Assembly (NCBI GenBank): GCA_014843695.1
Contig: CM026390.1
Coordinates: 2,625,213-2,689,212, forward strand
Source of the DNA: Archivesica marissinica
Taxonomy: Eukaryota; Mollusca; Bivalvia; Venerida; Vesicomyidae
Direction: 5' to 3'
Length of the DNA: 64,000 nucleotides
This document shows positions 29,311-42,200 of the stretch, piece after piece. Made by a program: the position numbers and the translations under genes. Positions within the stretch are counted from its first letter, which is position 1; each line of letters starts with the position of its first letter. The notes beneath the pieces were generated by a model that saw only the letters and a list, made by a program, of their open reading frames with translations, was not told the origin of the DNA and searched no databases.

Positions 29311-29645
29311 GGGGAGATCATGAATGGATATATGCTGGGGAGTTTGTGAATGGATATATGCTGGGGAGTTTGTGAATGAATATATGCTGGGGAGGCTGTG
29401 AATGGATATATGCTGGGGAGTTTGTGAATGGATATATGCTGGGGAGATTGTGAATGGATATATGCAGGGGAGATTGTGAATGTATATATGCTGGGGAGTT
29501 TGTGAATGGATATATGCTGGGGAGATGGTGAATGGATATATGCTGGGGAGATTGTGAATGGATATATGTTGGGGAGATTGTGAATGGATATATGCAGGGG
29601 AGATTGTGAATGGATATATACTGGGGAGATTGTGAATGGATATAT
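29311..29645. repeat. 26-bp minisatellite
   Basis: About 13 copies of ggggagtttgtgaatggata followed by tatgct, with a gattg/tttg variant. It begins inside the last partial 54-bp unit, where caccatgggg is shared by both repeats. Because 26 is not divisible by three and the unit has no stop in several phases, a false minus-strand frame of 143 codons runs through it. Confidence 0.95.
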
Positions 29646-30060
29646 GCCAAATGGTTTTAGAAATAACTCTTCAAGTATTTGAATGGATTTCAGATTTAAT
29701 GAAACTGAACAAATGTGTTCAGTTAAGCACTGCATTGGTAGAGGTAGTTGTAAGTGTACCTCTCAATTTGGCAACAGTTGCTAATATATGTCTTAACATG
29801 TCTACGTCCCCGCGAGGGGTTCGACATTAGCGGAAGATAGATAGATAATACACTGACCAATTTAGCAACATTTTTAATGTATAGCTCAATTACAGTTGTA
29901 AGTGTACAGACATTGCCACAGAACAACCCGTACTGCTTGTCTCGGCCACATAACAAACTCCCATACACGTGCACCAATACTGTGTTCTTTCTTCATATAT
30001 AACTGCATTCACCTATTTGCCAATGACATATTTATTGTCTTGACACAGTTCAACAATTCC
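29646..30060. other. unique AT-rich spacer
   Basis: About 415 bp between two arrays. It has short overlapping open frames on both strands with no recognisable domain. A short segment with gttgtaagtgtac occurs twice (about 29748 and 29896), so part of it may be an old duplication. No gene is supported. Confidence 0.6.
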
Positions 30061-30606
30061 TCTTCCTTCACGACCCTCTTCTATTCAGCTTTATCCAGCA
30101 TATCTGTATACATGTAGTAGATATATATTCCTTCGCGACCCTCTTCTATTCAGCTTTATCCAGCATATCTGTATACATGTAGTAGATATATATTCCTTCA
30201 CGACCCTCTTCTATTCAGCTTTATCCAGCATATCTGTATACATGTAGTAGATATATATTCCTTCACGACCCTCTTCTATTCAGCTTTATCCAGCATATCT
30301 GTATACATGTAGTAGATATATATTCCTTCGCGACCCTCTTCTATTCAGCTTTATCCAGCATATCTGTATACATGTAGTAGATATATATTCCTTCGCGACC
30401 CTCTTCTATTCAGCTTTATCCAGCATATCTGTATACATGTAGTAGATATATATTCCCTCACGACCCTCTTCTATTCAGCTTTATCCAGCATATCTGTATA
30501 CATGTAGTAGATATATATTCCTTCGCGACCCTCTTCTATTCAGCTTTATCCAGCATATCTGTATACATGTAGTAGATATATATTCCCTCACGACCCTCTT
30601 CTATTC
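30061..30606. repeat. 65-bp tandem repeat
   Basis: Just over eight copies of a 65-bp unit containing cgaccctcttctattcagct, ttatccagcatatctgtata and catgtagtagatatatattc. The copies are almost identical, differing mainly at ccttcacg/ccttcgcg/ccctcacg. The homogeneity implies recent amplification. The following 30607-30696 is unique with nothing recognised. Confidence 0.95.
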
Positions 30607-30696
30607 ATCTGTCTCTGCTTCTACTCGAGGTTTATTGTTATTTCAGGGATATCCGCGTCCATTACTGTAAAATATCAACATGAAACTAAATCAGAT

Positions 30697-31284
30697 ATGT
30701 CAGGTGATGTTACAGTAACGTTTTATACCATTATGTCTAACAAAACACACAACTAAAGTACATAGTGTAATGTCAGGTGATGTTACAGTAACGTTTTATA
30801 CCATTATGTCAAACAAAACACACAACTAAAGTACATAGTGTAATGTCAGGTGATGTTACAGTAACGTTTTATACCATTATGTCTAACAAAACACACAACT
30901 AAAGTACATAGTGTAATGTCAGGTGATGTTACAGTAACGTTTTATACCATTATGTCAAACAAAACACACAACTAAAGTACATAGTGTAATGTCAGGTGAT
31001 GTTACAGTAACGTTTTATACCATTATGTCAAACAAAACACACAACTAAAGTACATAGTGTAATGTCAGGTGATGTTACAGTAACGTTTTATACCATTATG
31101 TCTAACAAAACACACAACTAAAGTACATAGTGTAATGTCAGGTGATGTTACAGTAACGTTTTATACCATTATGTCTAACAAAACACACAACTAAAGTACA
31201 TAGTGTAATGTCAGGTGATGTTACAGTAACGTTTTATACCATTATGTCTAACAAAACACACAACTAAAGTACATAGTGTAATGT
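30697..31284. repeat. 73-bp tandem repeat
   Basis: Eight copies of a 73-bp unit containing tgtcaggtgatgttacagta, acgttttataccattatgtc and acacacaactaaagtacata. The copies are nearly identical apart from tctaac/tcaaac. Each unit contains the small inverted repeat gttac-a-gtaac. Confidence 0.95.
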
Positions 31285-31950
31285 GGCGTCATAGCAACAT
31301 CATACACACATTAGTCGAATAAACAGAACTGAACCAGACATGTATGTGACGTCATGCTATAGAAATACAATACATTACAAATACATGTGTATACATCATA
31401 CAATAATACACAGAACAGTTTGCATGTATGCCATGTGAGATAACAGCAACACTCAGAAATACATTAGCCAAATATAATACAGAACAGAACAAGATGTGTA
31501 GGTGACAATATAGCAATGCTCAGAAATACATTAGCCAAATATAATACAGAACAGAATAAGATGCGTAGATGACAATATAGCAACGCTCAGAAACACATTA
31601 GCCAAATATAATACAGAACAGAATAAGATGTGTAGATGACAATATAGCAACGCTCAGAAACACATTAGCCAAATATAATACAGAACAGAATAAGATGCGT
31701 AGGTGACAATATAGCAATGCTCAGAAACACATTAGCCAAATATAATACAGAACAGAATAAGATGCGTAGGTGACAATATAGCAATGCTCAGAAATACATT
31801 AGCCAAATATAATACAGAACAGAATAAGATGCGTAGATGACAATATAGCAACGCTCAGAAACACATTAGCCAAATATAATACAGAACAGAATAAGATGCG
31901 TAGGTGACAATATAGCAACGCTCAGAAATACATTAGTAAAATAACAAAAT
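31285..31950. repeat. diverged units grading into a 67-bp tandem repeat
   Basis: From about 31427 there are 7-8 copies of a 67-bp unit (cattagccaaatataataca, gaacagaataagatgcgtag, gtgacaatatagcaatgctc). The preceding 31285-31426 holds degenerate units in the same order: a catagcaac block, acacattag, cagaactgaa and gacgtcat. These blocks line up with both the 67-bp unit and the 72-bp satellite that follows, so all three look like subfamilies of one repeat. Confidence 0.85.
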
Positions 31951-33024
31951 GCAGGATTTAATCAGATATGCATTGTGCCTTCATAGCAACGCAATAGAAA
32001 TACATTTTAGCAAAATGCAGAACTCAATCAGATATGCATTCTGCCTTCATAGCAACGTTATAGAAATACACTAAGCAAAATAACAAAATACAGAACTGAA
32101 TCAAATATACATTGTGCCTTCATAGCAACGGTATAGAAATACAATAGCAAAATAACACAATTCAGAATTCAATCAGATATACACTGTGCCATCGTAGCAA
32201 CGCAATAGAAATACACTAGACAGAATAACAAAATACAGAACTCAATCAGATATACACTGTGCCATCGTAGCAACGCAATAGAAATACACTAGGCAGAATA
32301 ACAAAATACAGAACTCAATCAGATATACATTGTGCCATCGTAGCAACGCAATAGAAATACACTAGGCAGAATAACAAAATACAGAACTGAATCAAATATA
32401 CATTGTGCCTTCATAGCAACGGTATAGAAATACAATAGCAAAATAACACAATTCAGAATTCAATCAAATATACATTGTGCCTTCATAGCAACGCAATAAA
32501 AAATACATTAGCAAAATACCAAATTGCAGAACGCAATCAGATATACATTGTGCTACAGAAGTACATTAATAATATAACCAAATGCAGAACTCAATCAGAT
32601 ATACATTGTGCCATCGTAGCAACGCAATAGAAATACACTAGGCAGAATAACAAAATACAGAACTCAATCAGATATACATTGTGCCTTCATAGCAACGCTA
32701 TAGCAATACATTAGTAAAATAACAAAATGCAGAATTTAATCAGATATACATTGTGCCTTCATAGCAACGCTATAGCAATACATTAGTAAAATAACAAAAT
32801 GCAGAATTTAATCAGATATACATTGTGCCTTCATAGCAACGCTATAGCAATACATTAGTAAAATAACAAAATGCAGAATTTAATCAGATATACATTGTGC
32901 CTTCATAGCAACGCTATAGCAATACATTAGTAAAATAACAAAATGCAGAATTTAATCAGATATACATTGTGCCTTCATAGCTATGCTATAGAAATACGTT
33001 AGCTAAATAATAAAATGCAGAACT
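31951..33024. repeat. 72-bp satellite, segment 1
   Basis: About 15 copies of a 72-bp unit: atagcaacgctatagaaata, cattagtaaaataacaaaat, gcagaactcaatcagatata, cattgtgccttc. The last four copies (about 32690-32980) are almost identical. The array stops within a unit after gcagaact, where the CACTA-like element begins, and resumes at 44659. Confidence 0.95.
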
Positions 33025-33035
33025 CCCAGGCAAAA

Positions 33036-33365
33036 TGATGACCATGGTCACCACGGTCTGACCATGGTCACAACGGTTTTTGATGGTTGACCATGTTTTA
33101 ACATGGTCAACCATCAAATACCATGGTGAAAACATGATCAGGAGCATGGTCGACCATGGTGAGAGAAGATCGACCATGGTCGACCATGGTGAGAGAAGAT
33201 TGACCATGGTCAGAGAAGATTGGCTATGGTCAACCATGGTGAGACAAGATTGACCATGGTCGACCATGGTGACAAAAGACAATCAACAAATATGACCATG
33301 GTCAACCTTTTTCATTACCACTGTCAAAATTCACCACACCATGGTTGACCATTGTCGACTGTGAT
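33036..33365. repeat. left subterminal repeats of the CACTA-like element
   Basis: More than a dozen copies in both orientations of gaccatggt/accatggtc, including the perfect 18-bp palindrome accatggtcgaccatggt at 33173-33190. In CACTA elements such arrays bind the accessory DNA-binding protein; that role is inferred here from position. Confidence 0.85.
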
Positions 33366-34037
33366 GAACACAGCACTTAAATCACTATCACGGTTGACCT
33401 TGTTGAAAACAATCCTCAATAATTCAACATCAGTACACTGTGGTCAAATGTGGTTGGATGGTCCACCATGGTTATATTGGAACATGTACAAGGACTTTGT
33501 GCTGTCAGATCAATTTCCTCCTTTGGGTTCAAAAACTGTCTTTAAGGCATGCAGAATACATGTCAAGGTCCTCACTCAATTGTGCCCTTACAGGCGGAGG
33601 GACCAAATAAACATAACAAATCAAACAGGACTTTGTGAGAGTTTTCAGACAAGCTATGTATTCTTAGCTTTTATTTTCAAAAAAAGGTCAAAGTTATTTC
33701 ATAGACACAGAAATATAGTTTCTACATGATTATAGACACCAATTAGAAACAAATTTTAAACATCAAAGACTTTCATCGCAATGAATTAGCTCTTGTCGCT
33801 ACATTTTGATGTCATACATGACGTCATCAATAATAACATTGGCACCAAATGCCACAAGCTTTTACCATAGGTATGTTCAGTAAGTCCTATATTTAGGTTA
33901 ATTTGTGTAAAATTCAATGTTTCTTTTTTGACAATCTCCTTCGGCCAATTTTAAATACAAACTGTATCTACCCCATTACAAGAATTATGCAATGCAGTTG
34001 TTGTCCTTCCACTTACTATCACAAAAAACAACACACA
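33366..34037. other. non-coding interior of the element
   Basis: AT-rich sequence between the left subterminal repeats and the transposase stop codon. It contains a TGACGTCA palindrome at 33819-33826 and no supported gene. Small open frames show no domain. Confidence 0.5.
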
Positions 34038-36644
34038 CTACTTGAGAATACTGTGACCTATCAAATTTGGCATACAAGCCACATAATGATGACCATCTAT
34101 GGACATAAAGAATACTTTCTCTGCTATATCTTCAACTGGAAATATTGCTTTCCCAGTAGCTTCAGTCACTTGTATAATATGCTGAGAATTAGTATCACAA
34201 ATAAAGCTTTCTTGGTGAACTTTTACTTTTTTTGCAAAGGCTAACACACTGTTTGTATCAGTTTTAACTAGAAAGTACATTACTTTTCTCAGCTGACCAT
34301 TTTTACATCGTACCACATAACAGATGCGCTTTTTCATTCTACTGTACTCTTCAGAATATAGTTTCTGCCCATTAACCAGAACTCGAAGTGATTTCTTGAA
34401 TAGCTGTATATCTTGGCAACCAGTTTCATTCAAAATGTACAAAATATCATCTTCATCCAAGTCTGTGCAGGATTTTAATGCCCCAGCCGTTGACATATTT
34501 TCACCACCATTAGTTACAGACCAGGTTTTACGTTGTTTCATTTTAACAAGGTAAGAATGTGCATCACCATGTGGCAGACTGTCGAGATCGATACAATTCA
34601 ACTTCAACTGTATTTCATGTACATGCAGACACTGCTTAGTAACATCTCCAGTGCCATGAACGGACTGAAGTAAAGCTGCATTCCAGTCCTCAAATGGGAA
34701 GCAACTCCAGCTCCATAATGGTCCCCACATTCTCACATAAAACACCATATGAGCACCAACATTGTGAATATTGAGTCCGCAACTTCCCTCTCCATATAGA
34801 GCAGCAAACTGTTTATAAAATAAATCTAAAAGACTTTCGGCTTTAAGAAGATTATCTTCAGTAATGTTGTCGCCAAGCAACAGATAAATACCTTTGCTTA
34901 AAAGTGCTAGATGCTGTTCAGGCAAGGTAGAGCATAGAACAGCAGCCACGTCTGATATTCAGTGGCCTTGAAGTGACTGTAATTTTTCTCCAAATCTCTG
35001 GGTATGCGCTCAATATAATCTGGTGGACATATACTGTGCATACGTTTAGATATTTTTTTCAGATGCTTGCCAACAAAATATGGTTTATCACTGTTTGTTG
35101 GCGAAGATGTTTTATATATCAAGGTTTTTGTCACACCAAGTAAAACACAGTGCATATAGTCTGGCATTACACCAATAACAACATCAAACCATGGCATAGC
35201 AGCCAAACCAGTCATTCCACAAATTCCTTTTTGTCGTACTGATGCGGTTGCACTAGGCCCTTTAATATATTTAACATCATCTGAATCGCGCATGTCCGGA
35301 CGTTCATCTGGTGATCTGTAGGGATAGGATCTTGCATACCCTTTTCCTTGTTTTACACTTTGACCCGACTCTTCACAAGTTGAACAACCAAATGCACCAT
35401 TATGCATTGTCATGTTAAGAACGTAGGCTTTTGCCTGCAAATCCATTGTACCAACAAAGACACCAAGTCGTACATTCAAAGTTTCCAGTAAACCGTAAGG
35501 CTTTATTTTGACACCATCTTCATACAAGTTGCACATTTGCTCTCCAAAGGCACACATATACTGAGCAAATGGTGGTTTATCTTTTCCTTGCCATATTGCT
35601 GGTAAAATCATGTTTTCTCTTGCAAACCGACAAGATGGAGGCAATTCATTGATAGCAAGAAACACAGGTCACAACTTTACATTGGAGGAGTTGTATAGAG
35701 GAATACCATCAGTGTTAAAGAGAGAACTAATATTGTTTGAATTATTTAAAAACTGTCCAGGTTGACATAATGTACGATAAAATTGACCATCACTGATATC
35801 AGTTATTTCTGTCTGACTGATTCTACGTTTAGTGTGCTGGATGCTGTTCCATGTACCTTTTCTTTCCAATATAAATTGGAGCTGTTTTTCGACATCCGCT
35901 AACACAAAACTGTTTATTGGTTGACGACTTGCTCTTTGTTGTGCAGGTAGTTGGCCCTTATAGCGTAGTCCAGTACATCCATCTGTTTCACATCTAAAAT
36001 CATCAGGATCCTCAGGAAATCGTTTACTACACATTGAACAGTAATCAACTGTTTTACAGTTTCTATTGCCTGCTAGTGACATGACTTTATTGAATGTGAT
36101 ATCCTTGAACTGACTTGAATCGGGACATAAAACTCTTAATAGGTTTAGCAAGTCTTTTATGGCAATACCTGATGAATTGTGTCGTACAAAGTAAGAAACT
36201 AAGCATAATGCATTCAATTCAGTTTCTAAGTACATAGATTTGTCCACATCATCACATAGCATTTCGTCATCAAACGAATCATAGTCAGACGGTTCTGAAT
36301 CAAGTTCTGATTCAGATGACAAAATGTCACTACAATCTGTTGACGAGTCACTGGTGAAATCACTGTCACTATTTGAAAATTCATCACAATGCTGATCACT
36401 TGTTATGACTTCATTTTGTACATGTGAATATGTGGCAGTATTATCCGAGTCCTGCTCTGAAGAACACTGTGTGTTACAGGCTTGAGCAGGGCTCTGTATT
36501 GCTGATGATTCATTATTATCTGAGTCCTGCTCTGAAGAACAATGACTGTTGTCAAACAGGCTCTTTCTTGTTGAGGAATGTCGCATTGCAGTGCGCTTTG
36601 GCATAGGAACTGAGGGGTCATCTTCGTACTGCTTTTCAACGGAC
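34038..36644 (-). pseudogene. tnp2-like (Transposase_21) transposase, broken
   Basis: Reads right to left as about 865 residues in one continuous homology block. The N-terminus is acidic with repeated SSEQDSD words. A cysteine cluster (YCSMCSKR, then CETDGCTG) follows. The core has PVFLAINELPP, FGCSTCEES, GVMPDYMHCVLLGVTKTL, and near the C-terminus GPLWSWSCFPFEDWN and HGTGDV, which I recognise as hallmarks of the tnp2 transposases of CACTA/EnSpm elements. Two breaks: an in-frame TGA at 35669-35671, with the same frame continuing on both sides, and a frameshift at about 34915-34945. A 3' splice site (tttcag) just before 36644 implies at least one upstream exon, so the first ATG at 36604 is probably not the true start. 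The enzyme would cut and rejoin the element ends. Confidence 0.85.
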
Positions 36645-38027
36645 CTGAAATAATTAATAAAAAGTTGTTATCAGATCTGATTTTACCTAACGGTTTTACT
36701 CTAAAATGTAACTACATGTATGTTATTTCTCATGGAATTTTTTTTAATTCACTAGGGGGTATAGAAATAGGCATGGCTTCCATAACTGTCACTCTACACG
36801 CATTGTCAATGTTAGTCTTACCGCACACGGGATTTACCGCACGTTTGAAGCAAAGGGCACGTTCATTCGGTTGCGGAATTAGACAGGGACGTAATCCAGA
36901 ACGCTACCTGAACACTGTTATATAAATGTACATTTAGAACAGAGTTCTCATTTCATTTCACATTATATCGTGAACAACGCCCAAGTTGGTGCAAAGCGCA
37001 AACTGCGTGTTTGAGATTACTGATCACACCCACGAGCACCTGCTCCAGTGTTTTCTCCAGACCCTGAATTTTGTTTTGTTTACATCCTGCCATCTATACC
37101 CACAGTCTATAAATATAACACAAGACAGTGAACTCAACACGAGAACCTCATGGGTTGCCTAGCAACCAATACGGTATTACCATATTTTTTTACTGGAGCC
37201 ATTTGACCCTGGGTTACAAAAGGCGTTACACTGCAGTGACCTTATTTTCTCTCAATGTCGGCATAACTTCAGACTTCAAAGGATGGATTGAAATTATTGG
37301 GTGTTGATTGTATATAAAATTCTGTATGTATACCAGTTTTTTTAAGGCGTACGGGAATCATTTTAACAGGTCTCCGCAAAATCAAATATACCGCTACTGC
37401 TTATTTCAGCACTGTGATGCCTTATTAGGTTGGGGAAAGCTTTTTTTTACACGAACGGCTGTCAAATATTGTTGTCACAGAAAACGCACTGAGTGATTCT
37501 TATCGCGTCACTGGCAATTTTATTGCGTCAAAGATGCAGGAAACGCACTCTGGAGAAAACACTGCTGCTCCCAGTTACCGAGCGATGGCTGAACTAATTA
37601 TTGCATAGATTCTAAGTAAGCATGTTTTACACTGATTTGACATCTACCGCGAGTGTATGGAGCATTCGGCGACACCTCATATGATTGGCTGAAATACTCT
37701 GCGTAACATTCTGACACCCGTCAGGTTAATAATTGGAGCTATTTGACCATAATAGATTAACAGATGTCACCTGGAGGATTAAGGCATGTCGGCCAGATCA
37801 AGGCATGTCAGAAATTGGTTTCTGATTTGAAGGCATGTCGGCCACGACATGCGAAACAGGCCTAGGGGAAACCCTGTGTCAGAATAATGGTAATTGATGC
37901 CATCAGCTATGCCGTAATGACCTTCCTTTATCACAGCCAAGTTTGTGAAATTTCAATCCAATAACTGCAGTGATTAATTTTGCATGAAGCACTTTAACCA
38001 CCATAACATTTGGTAACACATACTTAC
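36645..38027. other. divergent intergenic region / intron
   Basis: Lies between the transposase exon and the upstream zinc-finger exon. It contains gttgcctagcaac at 37154-37166, resembling an RFX X-box, and three copies of a short aaggcatgtcggcc-like word at about 37780-37845. No gene is supported. Confidence 0.4.
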
Positions 38028-38182
38028 TTTTATGATGCTTCTTGTTCAGATATGTTAATATTCTTTGCTTAGTACTTAGAAAGCGTCCACATATGTTGCA
38101 CTCATATTTTCTTGTCTTGTTATCCATTAGATGCATATCAAAGCCAATTTCTTTCGCGGTCTCTTCCATTTTGTTTGATATT
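38028..38182 (-). CDS. possible exon with a degenerate C2H2 zinc finger
   Basis: A 155-bp stretch bounded by a good 3' splice site (attccag) and a perfect 5' splice site (gtaagt). It encodes KYECNICGRFLSTKQR and then LNKKHH: two cysteines in CxxC, the hydrophobic core and the final histidine are present, but the first zinc-ligand histidine position holds tyrosine. It has the same orientation as the transposase and lies upstream, so it may be a 5' exon adding DNA binding. Its phase-1 end does not join directly to the 36644 exon in the transposase frame, so another exon would be needed. Tentative. Confidence 0.35.
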
Positions 38183-39130
38183 CTGGAATGAAATAACAGA
38201 AGCATCCTCAAATAAAATACATGTATTTGGAAATTTTCTTGCTCATTGAACTTGACCTGCATTTTATTGTCTAATGGTGCATCAGTCGAAAAGGGACCAT
38301 AATTATCTCTGTCAAAAGTTATTGAACCGAAGCAAAAATTGAACTTGACCTGCACTTCTTTGCATACCAAAATAAATTCTATCTATTAATCCATTAATGT
38401 TATTGAGCAGACAAGTTTCCAACTGACAGACAGACTAACGAAGAGTGCAATCACATGCCTCCCTACAGTGGGCATAAAACTACTTGTCATTTTTTACAAA
38501 CTTGTGTCTGAATCGTAGGACCTTCACCAATAAACGTTGGAACGTGGGCACTATATTAAACTTAAGAAACTGCAGCTGTAATAATGATAGAGATTAATTG
38601 ATTCGGCCCCGTGCTCGTACCATAAACAAAAGACCACGCGAGTATCAATTTATCAGTCTGATTTTGATAAGGGGACGTTTTGGCCGATTTCAGACGGTAC
38701 TGTGTGCTTTTGAATAATGAAAATTATGTTTTCGAAATCCGAGTGATTGGGAAACATTTCGGCAAGTTACATAGCAAATTCACTTACTTTTCTGATTTAT
38801 TTGTTCGTTATTTGAGGGTCCATCGCCTCAGATTGACTGGTTATTAATTATGCCAAATACAGAGAAGACGAGTTGAAAAATACAAGTCTATGTAAATCGA
38901 AAGTAGATTGGTAAATACAGGAATGTTTACGTCTTAGACGGTCGAATTGACAGGACCCCACTGTATATATTGAAATGTATTGTTATCTAACGATTGTAAA
39001 TATGCAACATATTAAAGGTCGGACTAGATCTTGTCTATCCCCTATTTTGTGTTGGGTCTGGATTTTACCCCCTAACGGTATTTTACCCAGAGCCAGGGGA
39101 AGCAACTTTGTATCTCTGCAAATCTACCGA
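38183..39130. other. non-coding region upstream of the BEN-domain gene
   Basis: About 950 bp with no supported gene. It separates the minus-strand transposase side from the plus-strand gene and would hold divergent control sequences. Confidence 0.4.
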
Positions 39131-39135
39131 CGTTT

Positions 39136-39242
39136 TTCATTGGTCAATCAAAGTAAAAAATACGCGTATTAACCAATCACAGAGTTCGATAGAAAAACCT
39201 CAGCATCACGAAAGGCGCGTTTTTCACAGCAGCAGTTTCAAC
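39136..39242 (+). promoter_or_regulatory. CCAAT-containing promoter region of the BEN-domain gene
   Basis: ATTGG at 39139-39143 and CCAAT at 39173-39177 sit in opposite orientations 66-104 bases before the ATG at 39243. Paired CCAAT boxes are common in animal promoters. No convincing TATA box is seen. The assignment rests on position only. Confidence 0.35.
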
Positions 39243-42200
39243 ATGTCGAAAGAATTTGCAGGGAAATTTGCGGTTGTTCGTTGGTTGAACGACGACAATA
39301 GACTTTCTGTGCATAATCAGAAATACTTCATGGAACCGCAAAAACAAACATACGTACCAGGAGACGAGGGTATTGCTTGCTACCACGGTGTTCCTGGAAA
39401 ATGGCAGTACAGAATTCTTGCCGTTGGTGGTAAGTACAAGCGCAAATATGGCCGATTGTTAAATTCTGGATTTGGGGCGGTCTAAATAAAAATGAGTGTC
39501 TAACTTTTATAACCATTACTGACAAAGTACCCCAATTCACAATGAAACGCAACATTTCCCCCTATCATTCTCGTAGATCTATTTCTAATCATGTCTAGAT
39601 GAAATTATCACAACACGGGTCAAAACGTTTGTTTGATGTGTGCTAATTTTAACGTAAGCCAATTGTCACCAACGCATAAACATTGCGAAAAAAATAATCT
39701 AGTGACCCATATTCGGAATAATGCTTTTGACCCTTGAAAAATCTTACAATAATCTTCCCAAAATGGCCAAATGGACCTGTATCGTGTTTGACCATCAACT
39801 TAGAACACTGATGGGAAATCTTGACATGGCGCATGCATGCATGCATAAGTATGTCAATGACTCAATCAAAGGCTGCTTTTCTCAACTTTCCTCATGTGAC
39901 ATTTATGACACACTATGTACCTGTCGGACATTTCGAGTGTTTATTTACATTTAACTAAACTTTTCTGGTGTGTTTTTGTTGTCGCCTTGACGCAAAAATG
40001 AAAGTATTAATCGGTTCCGAATAAAGGTTCCGTAGCAGTATGTATTTAAAGTGGTATAACAGATTTCGGGCTAAGATGTACTTATCTAGCAGGGATTTTG
40101 AGGCAGACGCCACAAAGTTCAGAAAAATTGATATTTGGGCCTTGATATCAGTTGCGCCTGGTAAACTACAGTACAGGCATGCCAAATTTTACTCAACACA
40201 ATGAAATACTTACCAAATCAAAAACCATATCTGGTTTCCTGGCATGGTAAGCGTATCTGGTTCTCTGGCATTGTAATAGGCAGAGAACAATGCAGGGCAA
40301 AAGGCCCGTGGTTCGTCCCCCATGCAGTTGCGTCAACATCTGGACTCAACTCAACCATGACATTTGAACTCAATATTAAAAGGAACGAAAATAATATGTG
40401 GTTAGACTCTACATAAATAGTTAACTTTATCAAAGTCAATTTTTAGTAGGTCCGGACCCCCCCTAGAATTTTCAAAATATACCTATTTTGTATTTCTTTT
40501 TTGAACTTTCCCCAATTTGGACCCCCCCCCCCTGAGAAAAAAAATGGATTTGGCAGCCAACCTGTGATTCATTAGTAATCTATTCTCTGTTACTGTAACT
40601 GAAATAACTTCAATTGTTTAGTTACCTCAACGACTCCAGTCAAGAAAGAACAGGCTGGTGGTTCCAACAAACTGGTAACAGACAAGTTGAAGAAACAGAA
40701 TGGTGGAAATGGGGACAGGCAGAAAGAACAGACAGGTGGTAAGTAAACTTCCTATTCACTGTGAAATTGTGAATGCACTTCCTATGCCTTAAAGGACATA
40801 CAATGAAAATTGGTACTCTGTCATCAACATTTAGCTTGTTAACAGTATTAAGGCCACAGTTTAGGCCCAATCTTCATGAAACTTGTTCAGAACGTCTGTC
40901 TTGATGAAATGTAGGTCAAGTTGATATAGGGTCAAATACTAGGTCACCAGTGACAGGTCTTGTTAACAGTCTTCGAATTTAGCGCCAGTCCGATGCCCGA
41001 GGCCGGTGAATTTTGGTCTCAGGCAGGCAAACACAATGACTTTTTTTAAAGATCGTCGGACTTGATTTTTCTGCCAGACATTTCTATAAATTGCCGTAAA
41101 GGTCCGACAAACCGACAATTTTTCGAGTAATCTTATTAAAAGCCAAAGTAAAACGAGTTTCGAATAAATGTAAATTTCATGTAGGCCGGTGATTTTTTTG
41201 GGGGCCAGTGGTTTTTCCTGATTCACTGGACCGCAGGGCCAGTGTCTTGAAAAGTTTGTCGTGAAGACTGTGTTAACGAAGCTCAGACCAGAAAAGGAAA
41301 CAAATAGTTTGCTCATTGCAAAAAGAAAAATATGTCCAAAAATTTTAAATACTGATTTATATTTGCTCAACTGAAACCAGAAAATGTAAAAAATGTCTGG
41401 TATGAACAGGGGAGCGAACCCACGACTGTTGAAGCGGACACTAGGCTATCGAGGCGGTTCAAACTTCATTATGAACAAGACACCAAATATGTACATTTAA
41501 CCTCTTTTGACCATATTTATTTCTCATTATTCTTACAGCTGTAGTCCAACAAAAGGCTCAAAAAGACCTTGCAGAGTCCTTGCTCTCAAAAAGAACACCC
41601 GAGTCAACACGGCAAAATGAAACTAGAGATGCACACAAAGAGTAAGTGAACACATAATATTTTGGCAGGCACTAATAGCTCCACCCTTGATTTACTTTAT
41701 TTTGGCACTCAACAACTCTTGTGACCTTCACACTGACCTATTGAACAGATGACCGTAACATTCAGCTGTTCTTACAAAAGCAAACCTGGAGACAGATTCG
41801 AGAAGGAGGGTTTTTGTTGTTAAATGCCTATATTTTGTCCTCAGAATGGACGAAAACTCCTATTTGGCTGGAAAATGGCCTATATTTTTAAGGAAACTTG
41901 GTTGATGGCCTGCACTAGGTCAATGTCATGGTGGCCATAAAGGTCAAATATGTTTCTACTCCATACATTGAGGAGTCTTCAAATTGGTCTCGTCCACTTG
42001 ATGACCGCTGTTGATTTTAGGGTCACTCAGTCAAAGGTCATGGGAGTCGTGGAAATGTGATAGATCTAGCTGTGATAGGGTTAAGTTACATTGTATGGTT
42101 TTTGTTTGAGGTACGATTGTGTGTGAATGATATAATGTTAAATTAAACAGGTCATTCTTTAAAATGATGCTTTGGTGTATACATGTATCTTGTTATGTAA

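Noticed and set aside
29304..29735. Minus-strand frame of 143 codons
   Set aside because: It is the 26-bp minisatellite cycling through three phases without a stop.
33352..33729. 125-codon plus-strand frame
   Set aside because: It begins inside the subterminal repeats, has no domain, and lies in the non-coding end of the transposon.
34324..34554. Plus-strand frames opposite the transposase
   Set aside because: Shadows of the minus-strand transposase coding sequence with no independent support.
40963..41370. 135-codon minus-strand frame within an intron of the BEN gene
   Set aside because: Low-complexity composition, no recognisable motif, antisense inside an intron.
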